In this document: positions 19,925-29,700 of the stretch, piece by piece
Position numbering within the stretch: position 1 is the first letter of the stretch
Layout: each line of letters opens with the position of its first letter
Source of the DNA: Micromonospora polyrhachis
GTDB taxonomy: Bacteria > Actinomycetota > Actinomycetes > Mycobacteriales > Micromonosporaceae
Direction: 5' to 3'
Length of the DNA: 64,000 nt
NCBI RefSeq assembly: GCF_014203835.1
Contig: NZ_JACHJW010000001.1
Coordinates: 558,001-622,000 of the forward strand
Notes under the pieces: model-generated
The model's input: only the letters and a program-made list of their open reading frames with translations
The model's database searches: none
What the model was told of the DNA's origin: nothing
Position numbers and translations under genes: made by a program

Positions 19925-21600
19925 CCAGCCCCGGTAGCAGTGCTCCGGCGGCCCGGGAGAAGGCGGTCACCCGGGAGAAGGCGGTCGCCCGGGAGAAGGC
20001 GGTCGCCCGAGAGGAAGCGGTCGCTCGGGCCCAAAGGAAACCGGTGACTCCGATCCGGGGGGAATCAGGCACTCGCCCCCGGAAGAAACGTCGCCATCGA
20101 CTCGCTGGCCTCGACGGGTCGGTGGGGTGGACCGGCAGGATCCGGGCGGTGGGGCTGGCCGTCGCCGTCGTGCTCTTCACCGTGGTCGCGGTGAAGGCCG
20201 ATGCGCTCGGCTCCTCCCCCCGGCTAGCTGCCGGTGTCGCCACCACCGTCGCTTGTCTCGGCATCGCCGTCCTGACGCTGTCCCTTCCGGGTCGGCGGAT
20301 CACCCTCGGCTCGGTCTACTTTCTGGTCTTCGCCCTGTTCCACACCGGACTGTGCCCGTACATCGCCTTCGGTCAGGTGCCGAGGCTGCTGGTCGAGGCA
20401 TCCCCGGTGAACTCCGCCTGGTATCACAGCCCGATGCTCGCGCCCGCGTTGACCGCGGTCATCCTCGGGATGCTCGCCCTCCTGATCGGCTACCTCGGGA
20501 TCGTCTCCCTCGTGGGATGGCGGCACACCATCGTCGCGCGGTCCGGCGTCACGGACCGCGCCGGCCAGCCCGGCCTGGAAATCGTCGGATTCAGCATGAT
20601 CACGACCGGGGTGCTGCTCTGGTTCGTGTTCGCCGCCACCCAGGACTCGACCTTCTTCCTGACACAGAGCTACGAGTCCTTCCGTACGGCGACCGTCGGC
20701 CAGCCGATCCCCTACCTCTACCTGCTCATCGGACTGGGCATGGGCCTACTGGGACTCAGCCAGTGGACCCGCCTGCACCGGTGGGGTCTCGTGATCTTCG
20801 CCAGCTTCGCCCTCTCCGCCGGCATCATCGGCATCCGCAACATGGTGTTCATCCCGCTGGCCGCCTGGCTGGTGGCGGCCGGTAGTCGGCGGACGATCCG
20901 ACTCCGGCCATGGCTGGTGCCGGCGCTGCTGGTGGGACTCACGGTGGGATCACTCGCCCGTCAGGTCCGACAGACCGGGCTCTCCGCGACTCAGAGAGAC
21001 AGTGTCACCATCAATCCGCTGGACGGTGTTGCGGAGCTCGGCACGACCCTGCGCACCATGGTCGTCACCCACCAGTGGCACGCCGAGTGGAACGAACCCT
21101 TCGTCGGCTGGGGCACCTACTGGGCACCGCTGGAGCGGATCGTGGTCGGCCGGCTGTTCGGGGAGACTGTCACCACCACCTCGGCGGACATCCGGGTCTT
21201 CTCAGCGACGATCCTGGACCGGGTCGGTGCGATCGGCGGCTCGCCCGCCGCAGAGGCGTACCGAGCCGCCGGGCTCGTCGGCGTGGTAACCGTGATGTTG
21301 CTGATCGGGGCACTGATCGCATGGATCGACCTCCGTCCGGCCGACTCGATCCTGGGCTCGGCAACCGGGATGATCGGCTACATCCTGCTGGTCTGGATCC
21401 GCAACGACTTCACCCCCGTCGTCGTACAGACGCTTGCCTGTTTCACCACGGTCGCCCTGGTGGCGTTGGTCAACCGGTACCGGGCGGCCTCGTCCGCGCG
21501 GGCATCCTCGCCTCCGCCAGCGACTCTCGCGGCCCGGCATCAGGTGCCGGCAGCGGCACCGTTCTCCGTCGAACGCAAGGAGATCCGCCCGCTCACCTGA
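19912..21600 (+). CDS. Wzy-like O-antigen/exopolysaccharide polymerase
   Basis: A 562-residue protein. A hydrophilic N-terminal region of about 75 residues is followed by ten or more hydrophobic helices and a large loop around residues 360-440 (RQVRQTGLSATQRD to VVGRLFGETVTTTSADIRV), the layout of Wzy polymerases, which are poorly conserved in sequence. The N-terminal region contains four copies of a REKAVx hexapeptide, encoded by 18-bp DNA repeats, predicted to form a charged helix in the cytoplasm. It is the last gene of the plus-strand operon and converges with the FkbM methyltransferase gene 93 nt away. The polymerase call rests on topology and context. Confidence 0.75.
   Translation: MEHLTSPGSSAPAAREKAVTREKAVAREKAVAREEAVARAQRKPVTPIRGESGTRPRKKRRHRLAGLDGSVGWTGRIRAVGLAVAVVLFTVVAVKADALGSSPRLAAGVATTVACLGIAVLTLSLPGRRITLGSVYFLVFALFHTGLCPYIAFGQVPRLLVEASPVNSAWYHSPMLAPALTAVILGMLALLIGYLGIVSLVGWRHTIVARSGVTDRAGQPGLEIVGFSMITTGVLLWFVFAATQDSTFFLTQSYESFRTATVGQPIPYLYLLIGLGMGLLGLSQWTRLHRWGLVIFASFALSAGIIGIRNMVFIPLAAWLVAAGSRRTIRLRPWLVPALLVGLTVGSLARQVRQTGLSATQRDSVTINPLDGVAELGTTLRTMVVTHQWHAEWNEPFVGWGTYWAPLERIVVGRLFGETVTTTSADIRVFSATILDRVGAIGGSPAAEAYRAAGLVGVVTVMLLIGALIAWIDLRPADSILGSATGMIGYILLVWIRNDFTPVVVQTLACFTTVALVALVNRYRAASSARASSPPPATLAARHQVPAAAPFSVERKEIRPLT
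19954..20025 (+). repeat. Four in-frame 18-bp repeats in the polymerase N-terminus
   Basis: Units start at 19954, 19972, 19990 and 20008 and encode REKAVT, REKAVA, REKAVA and REEAVA. The first three are nearly identical DNA, and the fourth has diverged by several bases. Copy number changes would keep the reading frame. Confidence 0.92.
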
Positions 21601-21693
21601 CGGGAGGTCCGCGCGGTCGGGGAGTGGTTGGCAGATCTCGCCGCCGGATGGACCGAGCGGTGTCCTCTCCCAGGAGTGCTGCCCAGGTGCCGC

Positions 21694-22593
21694 CTACCGG
21701 CCCGGGCGAGAGGCGTAGACGTAGTAACGGACCCAGGGCCGGCTGTCGTGTGGCCGGGTACGGACAGTGAAGCCAGCATCGCGCAGCAACGCGGTGACCG
21801 AGCCGAAGGTACGACGCCAGTCCCGCTCGGAGCCACGCCAGTCCGCTGACTCGTCATCGGAGTGCGTCGGCCTCGCCGACGCTCGCGCCAGCATCGCCCG
21901 TTCGGCGAGGAAGTCGTGACAGGAGACCGCCAGGTGGTCCACCGACTTGAGCGCGTCGAAGGACCCCTCTAGTACGGCCAACTCGGCACCTTCGATGTTC
22001 ATCTTCAGCAGATCGACGTGGTCGATGCCGAGCGATTCCATGATCTCGTCCAGGCGCCGGCCGGCGACCGCGACGCCGTTGGTCGAGTCGTTGGTCAGGC
22101 CGTTGCCGATGTGCCGGACCGGGTCGTCCTCCAGATAGACCGGTCCGGCGGTACCGACGACGGCGCACTCCACCGGCGTCACGTTGCGCAGACGGTTCAG
22201 CTCTACCGTGCGACGCAGGCACTCGAACGTCGTCGGGTGGGCCTCGATGCTCACCACCCGGCCGTGCTCCCCCACCAGCCGGGAGAAGAGCCGGACCTCG
22301 CCGCCCACCCCGGCCCCCACGTCGACGACGGTGTCCCCGGGGTGCGGCTGGTAGTCGTAGAGGAAGACGTCCTGGGCCGCCTGGTCCTGCACTTCGGGCG
22401 AGAGACCACCGAGCCTGGTGTTGACCAGCACGCCCTGCGGATACCGGTGGATCCACTGACCATCGTCGTAGCGGACCGAACACCGGGACCGGGATCGGGC
22501 CGAAAGGTACACCGAACCCAGGTGTGCCACGGCGTGCGGGGACAACCGGCCGTCCAGCGCGTGCAGCAGTCGGTTCTTGAGCGTCGTCGTCAT
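21694..22593 (-). CDS. FkbM-family methyltransferase
   Basis: A 299-residue SAM-dependent methyltransferase. The SAM-binding glycine motif is TVVDVGAGVGGEVRLFSRLV, followed by VVSIEAHPTTFECLRRTVEL and DHVDLLKMNIEGAELAVLEG, all hallmarks of the FkbM family. In polysaccharide loci these enzymes usually O-methylate a sugar. The ATG at 22593 has GAGGGG upstream. It is the last gene of the minus-strand operon and follows the LegB-like gene by 10 nt. Confidence 0.9.
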   Translation of the reverse strand: MTTTLKNRLLHALDGRLSPHAVAHLGSVYLSARSRSRCSVRYDDGQWIHRYPQGVLVNTRLGGLSPEVQDQAAQDVFLYDYQPHPGDTVVDVGAGVGGEVRLFSRLVGEHGRVVSIEAHPTTFECLRRTVELNRLRNVTPVECAVVGTAGPVYLEDDPVRHIGNGLTNDSTNGVAVAGRRLDEIMESLGIDHVDLLKMNIEGAELAVLEGSFDALKSVDHLAVSCHDFLAERAMLARASARPTHSDDESADWRGSERDWRRTFGSVTALLRDAGFTVRTRPHDSRPWVRYYVYASRPGR

Positions 22594-22603
22594 GGTCGTC
22601 CCC

Positions 22604-23662
22604 TCACACGGCCCGGTCGGCGCGGTATCGGCTCAGGTTGCCCGGATCGAGGAACCACTCGACCGTCGTCTTGAGCCCGTCGTCCAGCGACGAGAGTGGC
22701 TGCCAGCCGGTGTGTCGGCGCAACCGGGTGCTGTCGCCGAGGAGCCGTTCGACCTCGGAGTTGCTCGGACGCAACCGCTGCTCGGTCACCACGATCTCCG
22801 GCGTGACGCCGAAGATTCCGGCGATCCGCCGGACCAGCTCACCCACCGAGGTCTCCTGGCCGGTGGCGGCCTGGAACACCTGGCCGAGGACGGCCTCGGC
22901 CGGGGCGGTGCCAGCGGCGATGAAGGCCGCCGCCGTATCCGCCACGAAGAGCAGGTCCCGGGTGGGTTTGGTGGCCCCCAACTCGATCCGGCCGGTGCCA
23001 GCGGCGAGCTGACTGATGATCGTGGGGATCACCGCCCGGGTCGACTGCCGGGGTCCGTAGGTGTTGAACGGGCGCAGGGTGACCACCGGCAGCCCGAAGC
23101 TCAGGTGGTAGCTCTCGGCGAGCTTGTCCGCGCCGATCTTGGAAGCCGAGTACGGCGACTGTCCGCGCAGCCGGTGCGCCTCCGTCATCGGTACGGTGAC
23201 GGCGGTGCCATAGACCTCGCTGGTGGAGGTGACCACGACGCGCGGTGTGCCCACCGTCCGGGCGCTCTCCAGCACGTTGAGGGTGCCGACGACGTTGGTC
23301 TCCACGTACGACTGTGGCGCCAGGTACGAGTACGGAATGCCGACCAGCGCGGCCAGGTGATAGACCACGGAGGCGTCCTCGACGAGTCGCTGGACCGTCC
23401 CCCGGTCCCGGATGTCACCGGAGTGCACGTCGATGGCGGCGAGCTGGTCGGCGGAGAAGGTGTCCAGCCAACCGTGTGTGCCGCGTCCGGTGTAGTGGAC
23501 CAGTGCCTTGACCCGGTGCCCCCGGGCGAGGAGCGCCTCGACCAGGTGGGATCCGATGAAGCCCCCGGCCCCGGTCACCGCCACCACGTCCGGCTTCACC
23601 GGTGCGTCTCCACCGACCATCGCCGCGCCGATCCGCAGCTCACTCCTCGCGCCGTTGTTCAT
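22604..23662 (-). CDS. NAD-dependent nucleotide-sugar 4,6-dehydratase, LegB-like
   Basis: An extended SDR of about 352 residues with TGAGGFIGSHLVEALLARGH for NAD binding, the catalytic TSTSEVYGTA and YSASK motifs, and the segments PYSYLAPQSYVETNVVGTLN and RPFNTYGPRQSTRAVIPTII, which match the LegB group (dehydratases of the legionaminic acid and bacillosamine pathways) better than RmlB or Gmd. It would produce a 4-keto-6-deoxy amino sugar, the substrate needed by the PglE-like aminotransferase of the facing operon. The ATG at 23662 has AGAGGACGAG upstream; an earlier ATG (23677) has no ribosome binding site. Confidence 0.87.
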   Translation of the reverse strand: MNNGARSELRIGAAMVGGDAPVKPDVVAVTGAGGFIGSHLVEALLARGHRVKALVHYTGRGTHGWLDTFSADQLAAIDVHSGDIRDRGTVQRLVEDASVVYHLAALVGIPYSYLAPQSYVETNVVGTLNVLESARTVGTPRVVVTSTSEVYGTAVTVPMTEAHRLRGQSPYSASKIGADKLAESYHLSFGLPVVTLRPFNTYGPRQSTRAVIPTIISQLAAGTGRIELGATKPTRDLLFVADTAAAFIAAGTAPAEAVLGQVFQAATGQETSVGELVRRIAGIFGVTPEIVVTEQRLRPSNSEVERLLGDSTRLRRHTGWQPLSSLDDGLKTTVEWFLDPGNLSRYRADRAV

Positions 23663-23680
23663 CTCGTCCTCTCTCATCGG

Positions 23681-24679
23681 TCACGTGCGGGTGTCTCGCG
23701 GTGCCCGGGACGATCCGTCGGGCTGTCCCGGCTGGGGCGGTCTCCGTCCCGGACCGGGAGTCGGGCGCGGGCTCGGTGCGCCAGGCCGGTCGGTCCGGAT
23801 GTCGCCCCCGGACCAGAGCGCCTTCACCGAGTCCGCGAGGTCGTGGGCGGGGACCCAGCCGAGCGCCGAGGCGGCCCGCCGGATGTCGCCGCACATCCAG
23901 TCCACCGCCGCCGAACGCTCCGGCGCACGACCGTCCTCCCGGATCTCGCCGGTGAATCCGGCCGTCTCGGCGAGCAGTCGTACCGCCGTCCGGGCGGGGA
24001 CGGCCCGACCACTGGCGATGTTGTAGATCCGGTCGGGCACCGTGGGAACGGCGAGCACGGCGGCCACCGCGCTCGCCACGTCCCGGGCGTCGACGAAGTC
24101 CCGGTACGCGCCGAGCGCTCCCATCGAGATGTACGCCGTCTGCTGGCTCGTTGCCCGGCGCAGTAGGTTCACCGCCCGGCCGAGCACGTTCGCCTCGGGC
24201 AGCCCCGGGCCGATCGGGTTGAACACCCGCAGCACCACGCCGTCGACGCGACCGGCGCCGGTGGCGAGTTCGAGCAGCCGGGTGGCGGCGAGCTGGCTCA
24301 CGCCGTACTCCCCGACCGGTATCGCCGGGTCGTGTTCGTTGACGGCGTGGCCGGGCGGCACCGGGCCGTACTCGGCCGCCGAGCCGAGCCGGACGAGCCG
24401 GGCGGCCGGCGCGTGTGCCGCGACCGCGTCGACGAGCCGGGCGGTCACGAGGGTGTTGGCCCGGATCAGGTCCGCGCCGCCGCCGGTCACGCCGCCGGCG
24501 CAGTTGACCACCGCGTCCGGGCGTACGGTGCACAGCAGGCTGGCCAGTTCGTCGTCCGTACAGTGGGTCAGGTCGCACTCGGCGCGGGTCGGGCAGGTGA
24601 GTTCGACCTCCGGGGCAAGGGCCCGGCGTACGTGTCCGCCGAGGAAGCCGTACGCCCCGAACAAGAGCACCCTGGTCAT
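23681..24679 (-). CDS. NAD-dependent epimerase/dehydratase (extended SDR)
   Basis: A 332-residue extended SDR with a short-loop Rossmann motif ([18 protein letters not shown]), an [10 protein letters not shown] segment and [11 protein letters not shown]. The active site tyrosine lies in [10 protein letters not shown], so the usual YxxxK reads YxxxQ, an unusual replacement of the catalytic lysine. [20 protein letters not shown] resembles GDP-6-deoxy-4-keto sugar reductases. The last 40 residues are Pro/Arg-rich and beyond the fold. The start ATG overlaps the nucleotidyltransferase stop by 4 nt. It probably modifies a nucleotide sugar for the surface polymer. Confidence 0.85.
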   Translation of the reverse strand: MTRVLLFGAYGFLGGHVRRALAPEVELTCPTRAECDLTHCTDDELASLLCTVRPDAVVNCAGGVTGGGADLIRANTLVTARLVDAVAAHAPAARLVRLGSAAEYGPVPPGHAVNEHDPAIPVGEYGVSQLAATRLLELATGAGRVDGVVLRVFNPIGPGLPEANVLGRAVNLLRRATSQQTAYISMGALGAYRDFVDARDVASAVAAVLAVPTVPDRIYNIASGRAVPARTAVRLLAETAGFTGEIREDGRAPERSAAVDWMCGDIRRAASALGWVPAHDLADSVKALWSGGDIRTDRPGAPSPRPTPGPGRRPPQPGQPDGSSRAPRDTRT

Positions 24680-25404
24680 ACCGGCTCCGGGATCGGCGTG
24701 GGCAGCAGGATCGGCTTGAGCGACTCGAACCGGCGGTTCGCCTCGTCGTAGTCCTCGGGACGGCCGATGTCCAGCCAGTAGCCGTCGAAGTCGTAGCTGG
24801 CCGGCGGGTTTCCCTGGTCGAGTAGGTCGAGCACCAGGTGGTCGAAGCCGAACACCAACCCCTCCGGGTAGGCGGCGACGGTCTTCGCGGAGAGCCCGTA
24901 GACCCCCATGCTGACCCGGTAGTCGAGCGTGGGCTTCTCCTGGAACTCGACGATCCGCTCGTTCTCGACCGCCAACACCCCAAAATCGATCTTCACGTTG
25001 CGCTGAAAGGTGGCCACTGTCATCGGGGCACCGGATTCGGCGTGGGTGTGGAGCAGGTCGGCGTAGTTCAGGTCGGTGAGAATGTCGCCGTTCATCACGA
25101 GGAAGTGCTCGGGCAACCGGTCCCGCATTCCGAAGAGCGGGCCGATGGTCGACAGCGGTACGTGCTCCTCCAGGTAGTCGACGCGCAGTCCGAACCGCGC
25201 GCCGTCACCGACGAAGGCCCGGATCAGCGAGCCCAGGTGGTTGATGGCCAGCGTGACGTGGGTGAACCCATGGGCTGCCAACTGGTGCAGGACGATCTCC
25301 AGGATCGCGTAGCTGTCCCCGATGGGCACCAACGGTTTCGGCAGCGTGCTGGTGTACGGACGCAGCCGTACCCCCTTGCCGCCGGCCATGATGACCACGT
25401 GCAT
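24676..25404 (-). CDS. Sugar-1-phosphate nucleotidyltransferase
   Basis: A 242-residue NTP-transferase with the signature [20 protein letters not shown], the metal-binding [15 protein letters not shown] and the C-terminal [14 protein letters not shown]. It activates a sugar 1-phosphate to an NDP-sugar. The sequence looks closest to guanylyl- or uridylyltransferases of the HddC/WcbM/RmlA type; the nucleotide cannot be settled by eye. It lacks the left-handed beta-helix of GlmU. ATG 25404 has a strong AGGAGGACGAG site. It is the second gene of the minus-strand operon. Confidence 0.88.
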   Translation of the reverse strand: MHVVIMAGGKGVRLRPYTSTLPKPLVPIGDSYAILEIVLHQLAAHGFTHVTLAINHLGSLIRAFVGDGARFGLRVDYLEEHVPLSTIGPLFGMRDRLPEHFLVMNGDILTDLNYADLLHTHAESGAPMTVATFQRNVKIDFGVLAVENERIVEFQEKPTLDYRVSMGVYGLSAKTVAAYPEGLVFGFDHLVLDLLDQGNPPASYDFDGYWLDIGRPEDYDEANRRFESLKPILLPTPIPEPV

Positions 25405-25491
25405 CTCGTCCTCCTGTCTGCTGCCGGAGCGGGATCGGATGGCACTGCCCGACCCGTGGTCGGGTCTGCTGTCCGAGCGGGTTCGGGCGGG

Positions 25492-26451
25492 TCACCGGGC
25501 CGGTGTGCTCTCCTGCGCCGCGAGGTGGGCTTCCAGCCACCGCACGGTGGCCCGCAGCCCGTCGGTCAGGGACGCGGCCTTCACCCCGGGGAAGAGTTCG
25601 GACAGCAGTTGGTTGTCGGCTGCGGAGTGCCGGATGTCGCCGGCGCGGGGCGGGGTGTTCCGCCGGTCGATGGGGCGCTCCAGGATCTGCTCCAGCTCTG
25701 CCACCACGGTGTGCAGGGTGGTGCGGGTGCCGAAGGCCAGGTTCACCGGTTGCGGGTGCTGCACCCGGCGACGTAGACCGTCCAGCAGCACCTCGCACAC
25801 CGTCTCCACGTAGGTGAAGTCGCGGGTCTGCCGCCCGTCGCCGTGGAAGGCGACCGGTTCTCCCCGGAGCGCCGCGTACACGAACTTCGGGATGACCGCG
25901 GCGTACGGGTGGTCGTGCCGCTGCCCCGGGCCGTACACGTTGAAGAACCGGAACGCGAGGGTGGGCAGCCCGTACGACGACTGGTAGGCCAGGGCGTACG
26001 CCTCGGTGGCCAGCTTACTGGCGGCGTACGGGCTCATCGGCCGGGTCCAGGCCAGCTCGTCCTTGGGCAGGGCGGGGTTGGCGCCGTACACCGAGGACGA
26101 CGACGCGACCACGACGTGGTCGAGCCGGTGGCGACGGGCGGCCTCCAGCACGCAGAGCGTGCCGGTGGCATTGGCCTGGTGGAACGCGACCGGCTCCCGG
26201 ATGGACCGGGGCACGCTGGGCAGCGCGGCGAGGTGCACCACGGCGTCCCGCCCGGCCATTGCCCGGTCCAGCGCGTCGTCGTCGAGGATGGAGCCGGTCA
26301 CGACGTCGACGTCGAGGCCGGTCAGGTTGGCAATGCTGCCGGTGGACAGGTCGTCGATGACCCGTACGTCGGTGATCGACGGGTCTTCCAGGGCGGCCCG
26401 GGTCAGATTGGCACCGATGAACCCGGCGCCGCCGGTGACCAACAGTCGCAT
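25492..26451 (-). CDS. NAD-dependent epimerase/dehydratase, GalE-like
   Basis: A 319-residue extended SDR. It starts MRLLVTGGAGFIGANLTRAA, has VIDDLSTGSIANL for cofactor contact, VVASSSSVYGANP and the catalytic YAASKLATEAYAL, and RFFNVYGPGQRHDHPYAAVI. This fits UDP-hexose 4-epimerases and related enzymes (GalE/WbpP group). It would supply an epimerised NDP-sugar for the polysaccharide. It heads the minus-strand operon, with 87 nt before the nucleotidyltransferase start, and the ribosome binding site is AAGGGG. Confidence 0.9.
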   Translation of the reverse strand: MRLLVTGGAGFIGANLTRAALEDPSITDVRVIDDLSTGSIANLTGLDVDVVTGSILDDDALDRAMAGRDAVVHLAALPSVPRSIREPVAFHQANATGTLCVLEAARRHRLDHVVVASSSSVYGANPALPKDELAWTRPMSPYAASKLATEAYALAYQSSYGLPTLAFRFFNVYGPGQRHDHPYAAVIPKFVYAALRGEPVAFHGDGRQTRDFTYVETVCEVLLDGLRRRVQHPQPVNLAFGTRTTLHTVVAELEQILERPIDRRNTPPRAGDIRHSAADNQLLSELFPGVKAASLTDGLRATVRWLEAHLAAQESTPAR

Positions 26452-26774
26452 GTGTTCGATACCCCTTACTCCGGCATGGTTGCGGACGACCGCTCGGGCG
26501 GTCGCGCGCAGGGCTTGGCGTCGTGTCCGGTTGCGACACTTCGGTCAACGACAGGATAACCGTCAAGTCACGCAAAGAAGATGAGTCGGACTAAAAAGCA
26601 CCAAAACACGTGCCGGACGTCAGGAAAGGACCGCTGCTACACCGAAAAGCGATCGGAAGGGCCCTCCCCTCCCCCATACGTAACGGGCGACGAGAACCGG
26701 ACGACCCGCTCATTGACGGATCCGATCTGGCACAGGAAGCTCGGGCACAGACGTTCATCAATCAAGGGGGCGCG
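26452..26774. promoter_or_regulatory. Divergent intergenic region between polysaccharide operon and carboxypeptidase gene
   Basis: This 323-nt gap separates the SDR gene (minus) and the carboxypeptidase gene (plus), so it must hold both promoters. The middle (about 26530-26640) is AT-richer, with GACTAAAAAGCACCAAAAC and GATAACCGTCAAGTCACGC. I cannot assign -35/-10 boxes or an operator with confidence. No ORF of interest is seen. Confidence 0.45.
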
Positions 26775-29700
26775 ATGAGGAGAACCGGGCTGGCCATCGC
26801 CAGCGTGTTCACTCTGGTCGGCGCGATGGCGCTGACCGCACCGGCCGGCGCGCGACCACCGTCCGAACCGGGCGGCCGCGACGGCCTGGAGGTGTACGTC
26901 GGCTCGCTGAACCCGAAACAACTCGACGAGTTGCGCGGTGTCGGCGTCGACCTGACCGGGGCGACCGGTGCCCGGGACGCCGCCGGGAACACCGAGGTCG
27001 AGGCGGTGCTCAGCGGGTCGCAGGCTGCCAAGCTGGCCGAGCGGGGCGTCAAACTGACCGTCAAGAAGGTACGCGGCAAGGACGCCTCACGGACGTTACG
27101 GGAGCAGTCGGCCACCGGCTGGTCGGCGTTCCGGTCGTACAGCGAGCCGGGCGGCATCCGCGACGAGCTGACGGCGACGGCGGCCCGGTTCCCGAAGCTG
27201 GCCAAGCTGCAGAGCATCGGCACCACCACCCAGGGCAAGCCGATCCTCGCGGTCAAGGTCACCAAGAACGCCACCCGGGTCAGGGACGGCCAGCGCCCCG
27301 CGGTGCTCTACGCCAGCAGCCAGCACGCCCGGGAGTGGATCACGCCGGAGATGACCCGCCGGCTGCTGGACCACGTGCTGGACAGCTACGGCACCGACCC
27401 GGCGATCACCCGGCTGGTCGACACCACCGAGCTGTGGTTCGTCCCGGTGCTCAACCCCGACGGCTACGACTTCACCTTCACCGACGGCAACCGGTTGTGG
27501 CGCAAGAACCTGCGGGACAACAACGGTGACGGGCGGATCACCAACGGCGACGGCGTCGACCTGAACCGCAACTTCGACTACCAGTGGGGTTACGACAACG
27601 AGGGTTCCTCACCGGACCCGGCCAGCGAGACCTACCGGGGACCGGGTCCGAACTCGGAACCGGAGACGAAGGCGCTGGACAAGCTGCTGCGCCGAGTCGG
27701 CTTCGAGTTCTTCATCAACTACCACTCGGCCGCCGAACTCCTGCTCTACGGTGTCGGCTGGCAGGTCAGCACCCCGACCCCGGACGACGCGATCTACCAG
27801 GCGATGGTCGGTGACGACGCCAACCCGGCCATCCCCGGCTACGACCCGGATCTCTCCGCCGAGCTGTACACCACCAACGGTGACACCGACTCGTACGCCA
27901 CCGTCCGGTACGGCACGCTCGGCTTCACCCCGGAGATGTCCACCTGCGAGTCGGCCTCGGCCTCGGACCCCAACGACCAGTGGCACCCGGAGGACTGCGT
28001 CAGCGGTTTCATCTTCCCCGACGACGAGAAGCTGATCTCCGCCGAGGTGGCCAAGAACATCCCGTTCGCGCTGTCGGTGGCGAAGTCGGCGGCCGACCCG
28101 GCGAACCCGGTGTCGGTGGTCGGCCGTAGCACCCCCGACTTCGTGGTGGACGCCTTCGACGTCTCCTACGGCTCGACCCAGCAGGTCGCCACGATCGCGC
28201 GTAAGTCGTTGAAGAACGTACGGATGCACTACACGATCAACGGCGGCCGTCCGAAGGCCGTCTCGGTCAAGCAGTGGCGCGGTGGCGAACGGTACGGCGA
28301 CACGCACAGCGACTACTACGCCGAGTTGCGCGGCAAGGTCACCGGTGCCCGACCGGGTGACCGGGTCGAGGTGTGGTTCACCGGCACCAAGGCACGGTCG
28401 GGGGTGGTGGCAAGCGACCACTTCACCTACCGGGTGCACGACGACATCGGCGGTGAGGTGCTGGTGCTCGCCGTCGAGGACGTCACCGGGTTGAGCCCGG
28501 CGCAGACCGGCACCACCGCGAAGTACGCCGACGAGATCACCGCCGCCCTGACCGCCGCCCGGCGGACCAGCGACGTCTACGACTTCGACGCGATGGGCCG
28601 AAAGGCACCGCACCCGCTCGGCGTGCTGTCGCACTACCGGGCGGTGGTCTGGGAGACCGGCGACGACACCATCCTGCGCGCCCCCGGTCAGGTGCCCGGC
28701 ACCACGGCCAAGGCGGCACTGGATGTCGAACTGGCCGTCCGGGACTACCTCAACGAGGGCGGCAAACTCCTGGTCAGCGGCAAGAACGCGCTCCTCGCGC
28801 AGGCATCGGACGGCAGTTACACCTACCATCCGGACGCGCCGCCGGAATGCACCTCCGCCGACGACCCGGCCTGTCTGCCGATCCTCAACGACTTCCAGCA
28901 GTACTACCTGGGCGCGTACACCTATGTCAGCGGCGGCGGCACCGGGCCGGACGGTACGGCGTACCCGGTGCGCGGCGAGACCGGAAGATTCGACGGCTTC
29001 ACCGGCACGCTGAACGCCCCCGGGTCGGCTGGCAACCAGGACCACACCGCGTCGTTCCTGACCACCTCCGGGTTCCTGCCAACGGACCAGTTCCCGCAGT
29101 TCACCAGCACCCCGGCACTGGGCTGGGTACGCCCAGGCGCGGCACCGTTCGACCCGCGCACCGGTGACTGGTACCTGTTCAGCGGGCAGTCCGACCAGTC
29201 GTACAAGCGGTTGTCCCGGACCGTGGATCTGACCGGGGCGACCAGCGGCCAGTTGCAGTTCGCGGCGTCGTACGACATCGAACGCAACTGGGACTTCATG
29301 ATCGTCGAGGCGCGCGAGGCGGGCACCGACAACTGGACGACGTTGCCGGACGCCAATGGCCACACCGGCACCGTGACCGGGGAGAGCTGCCGTTCGGGTT
29401 GGGTCGACCGGCTACACCCGTTCCTCGCCCACTACCAGGGCCCGGACTGCTCCCCCACCGGCACCACGGGTTCGTGGCACGCGGCCACCGGCCCGTCGAA
29501 CGGCTGGCAGGACTGGTCGGTGGACCTGTCGACGTACGCCGGCAAGCAGGTCGAGGTCTCCGTCACGTACGTGACGGACTGGAGCACCCAGGGCCTGGGG
29601 CTCTTCCTCGACGACGTACGGGTGGTCGTGGGCGGCACGACGGTGGCGGAGACCTCGTTCGAGACCGATCTGGGTGGCTGGACGGTGGCCGGACCGCCGG

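Noticed and set aside
22577-24166. 529-codon plus-strand frame across the two SDR genes
   Set aside because: It runs antisense to two recognisable NAD-binding proteins and has biased composition.
27609-29363. 584-codon minus-strand frame opposite the carboxypeptidase gene
   Set aside because: It is a high-GC shadow frame; the plus strand has intact catalytic motifs and a signal peptide.
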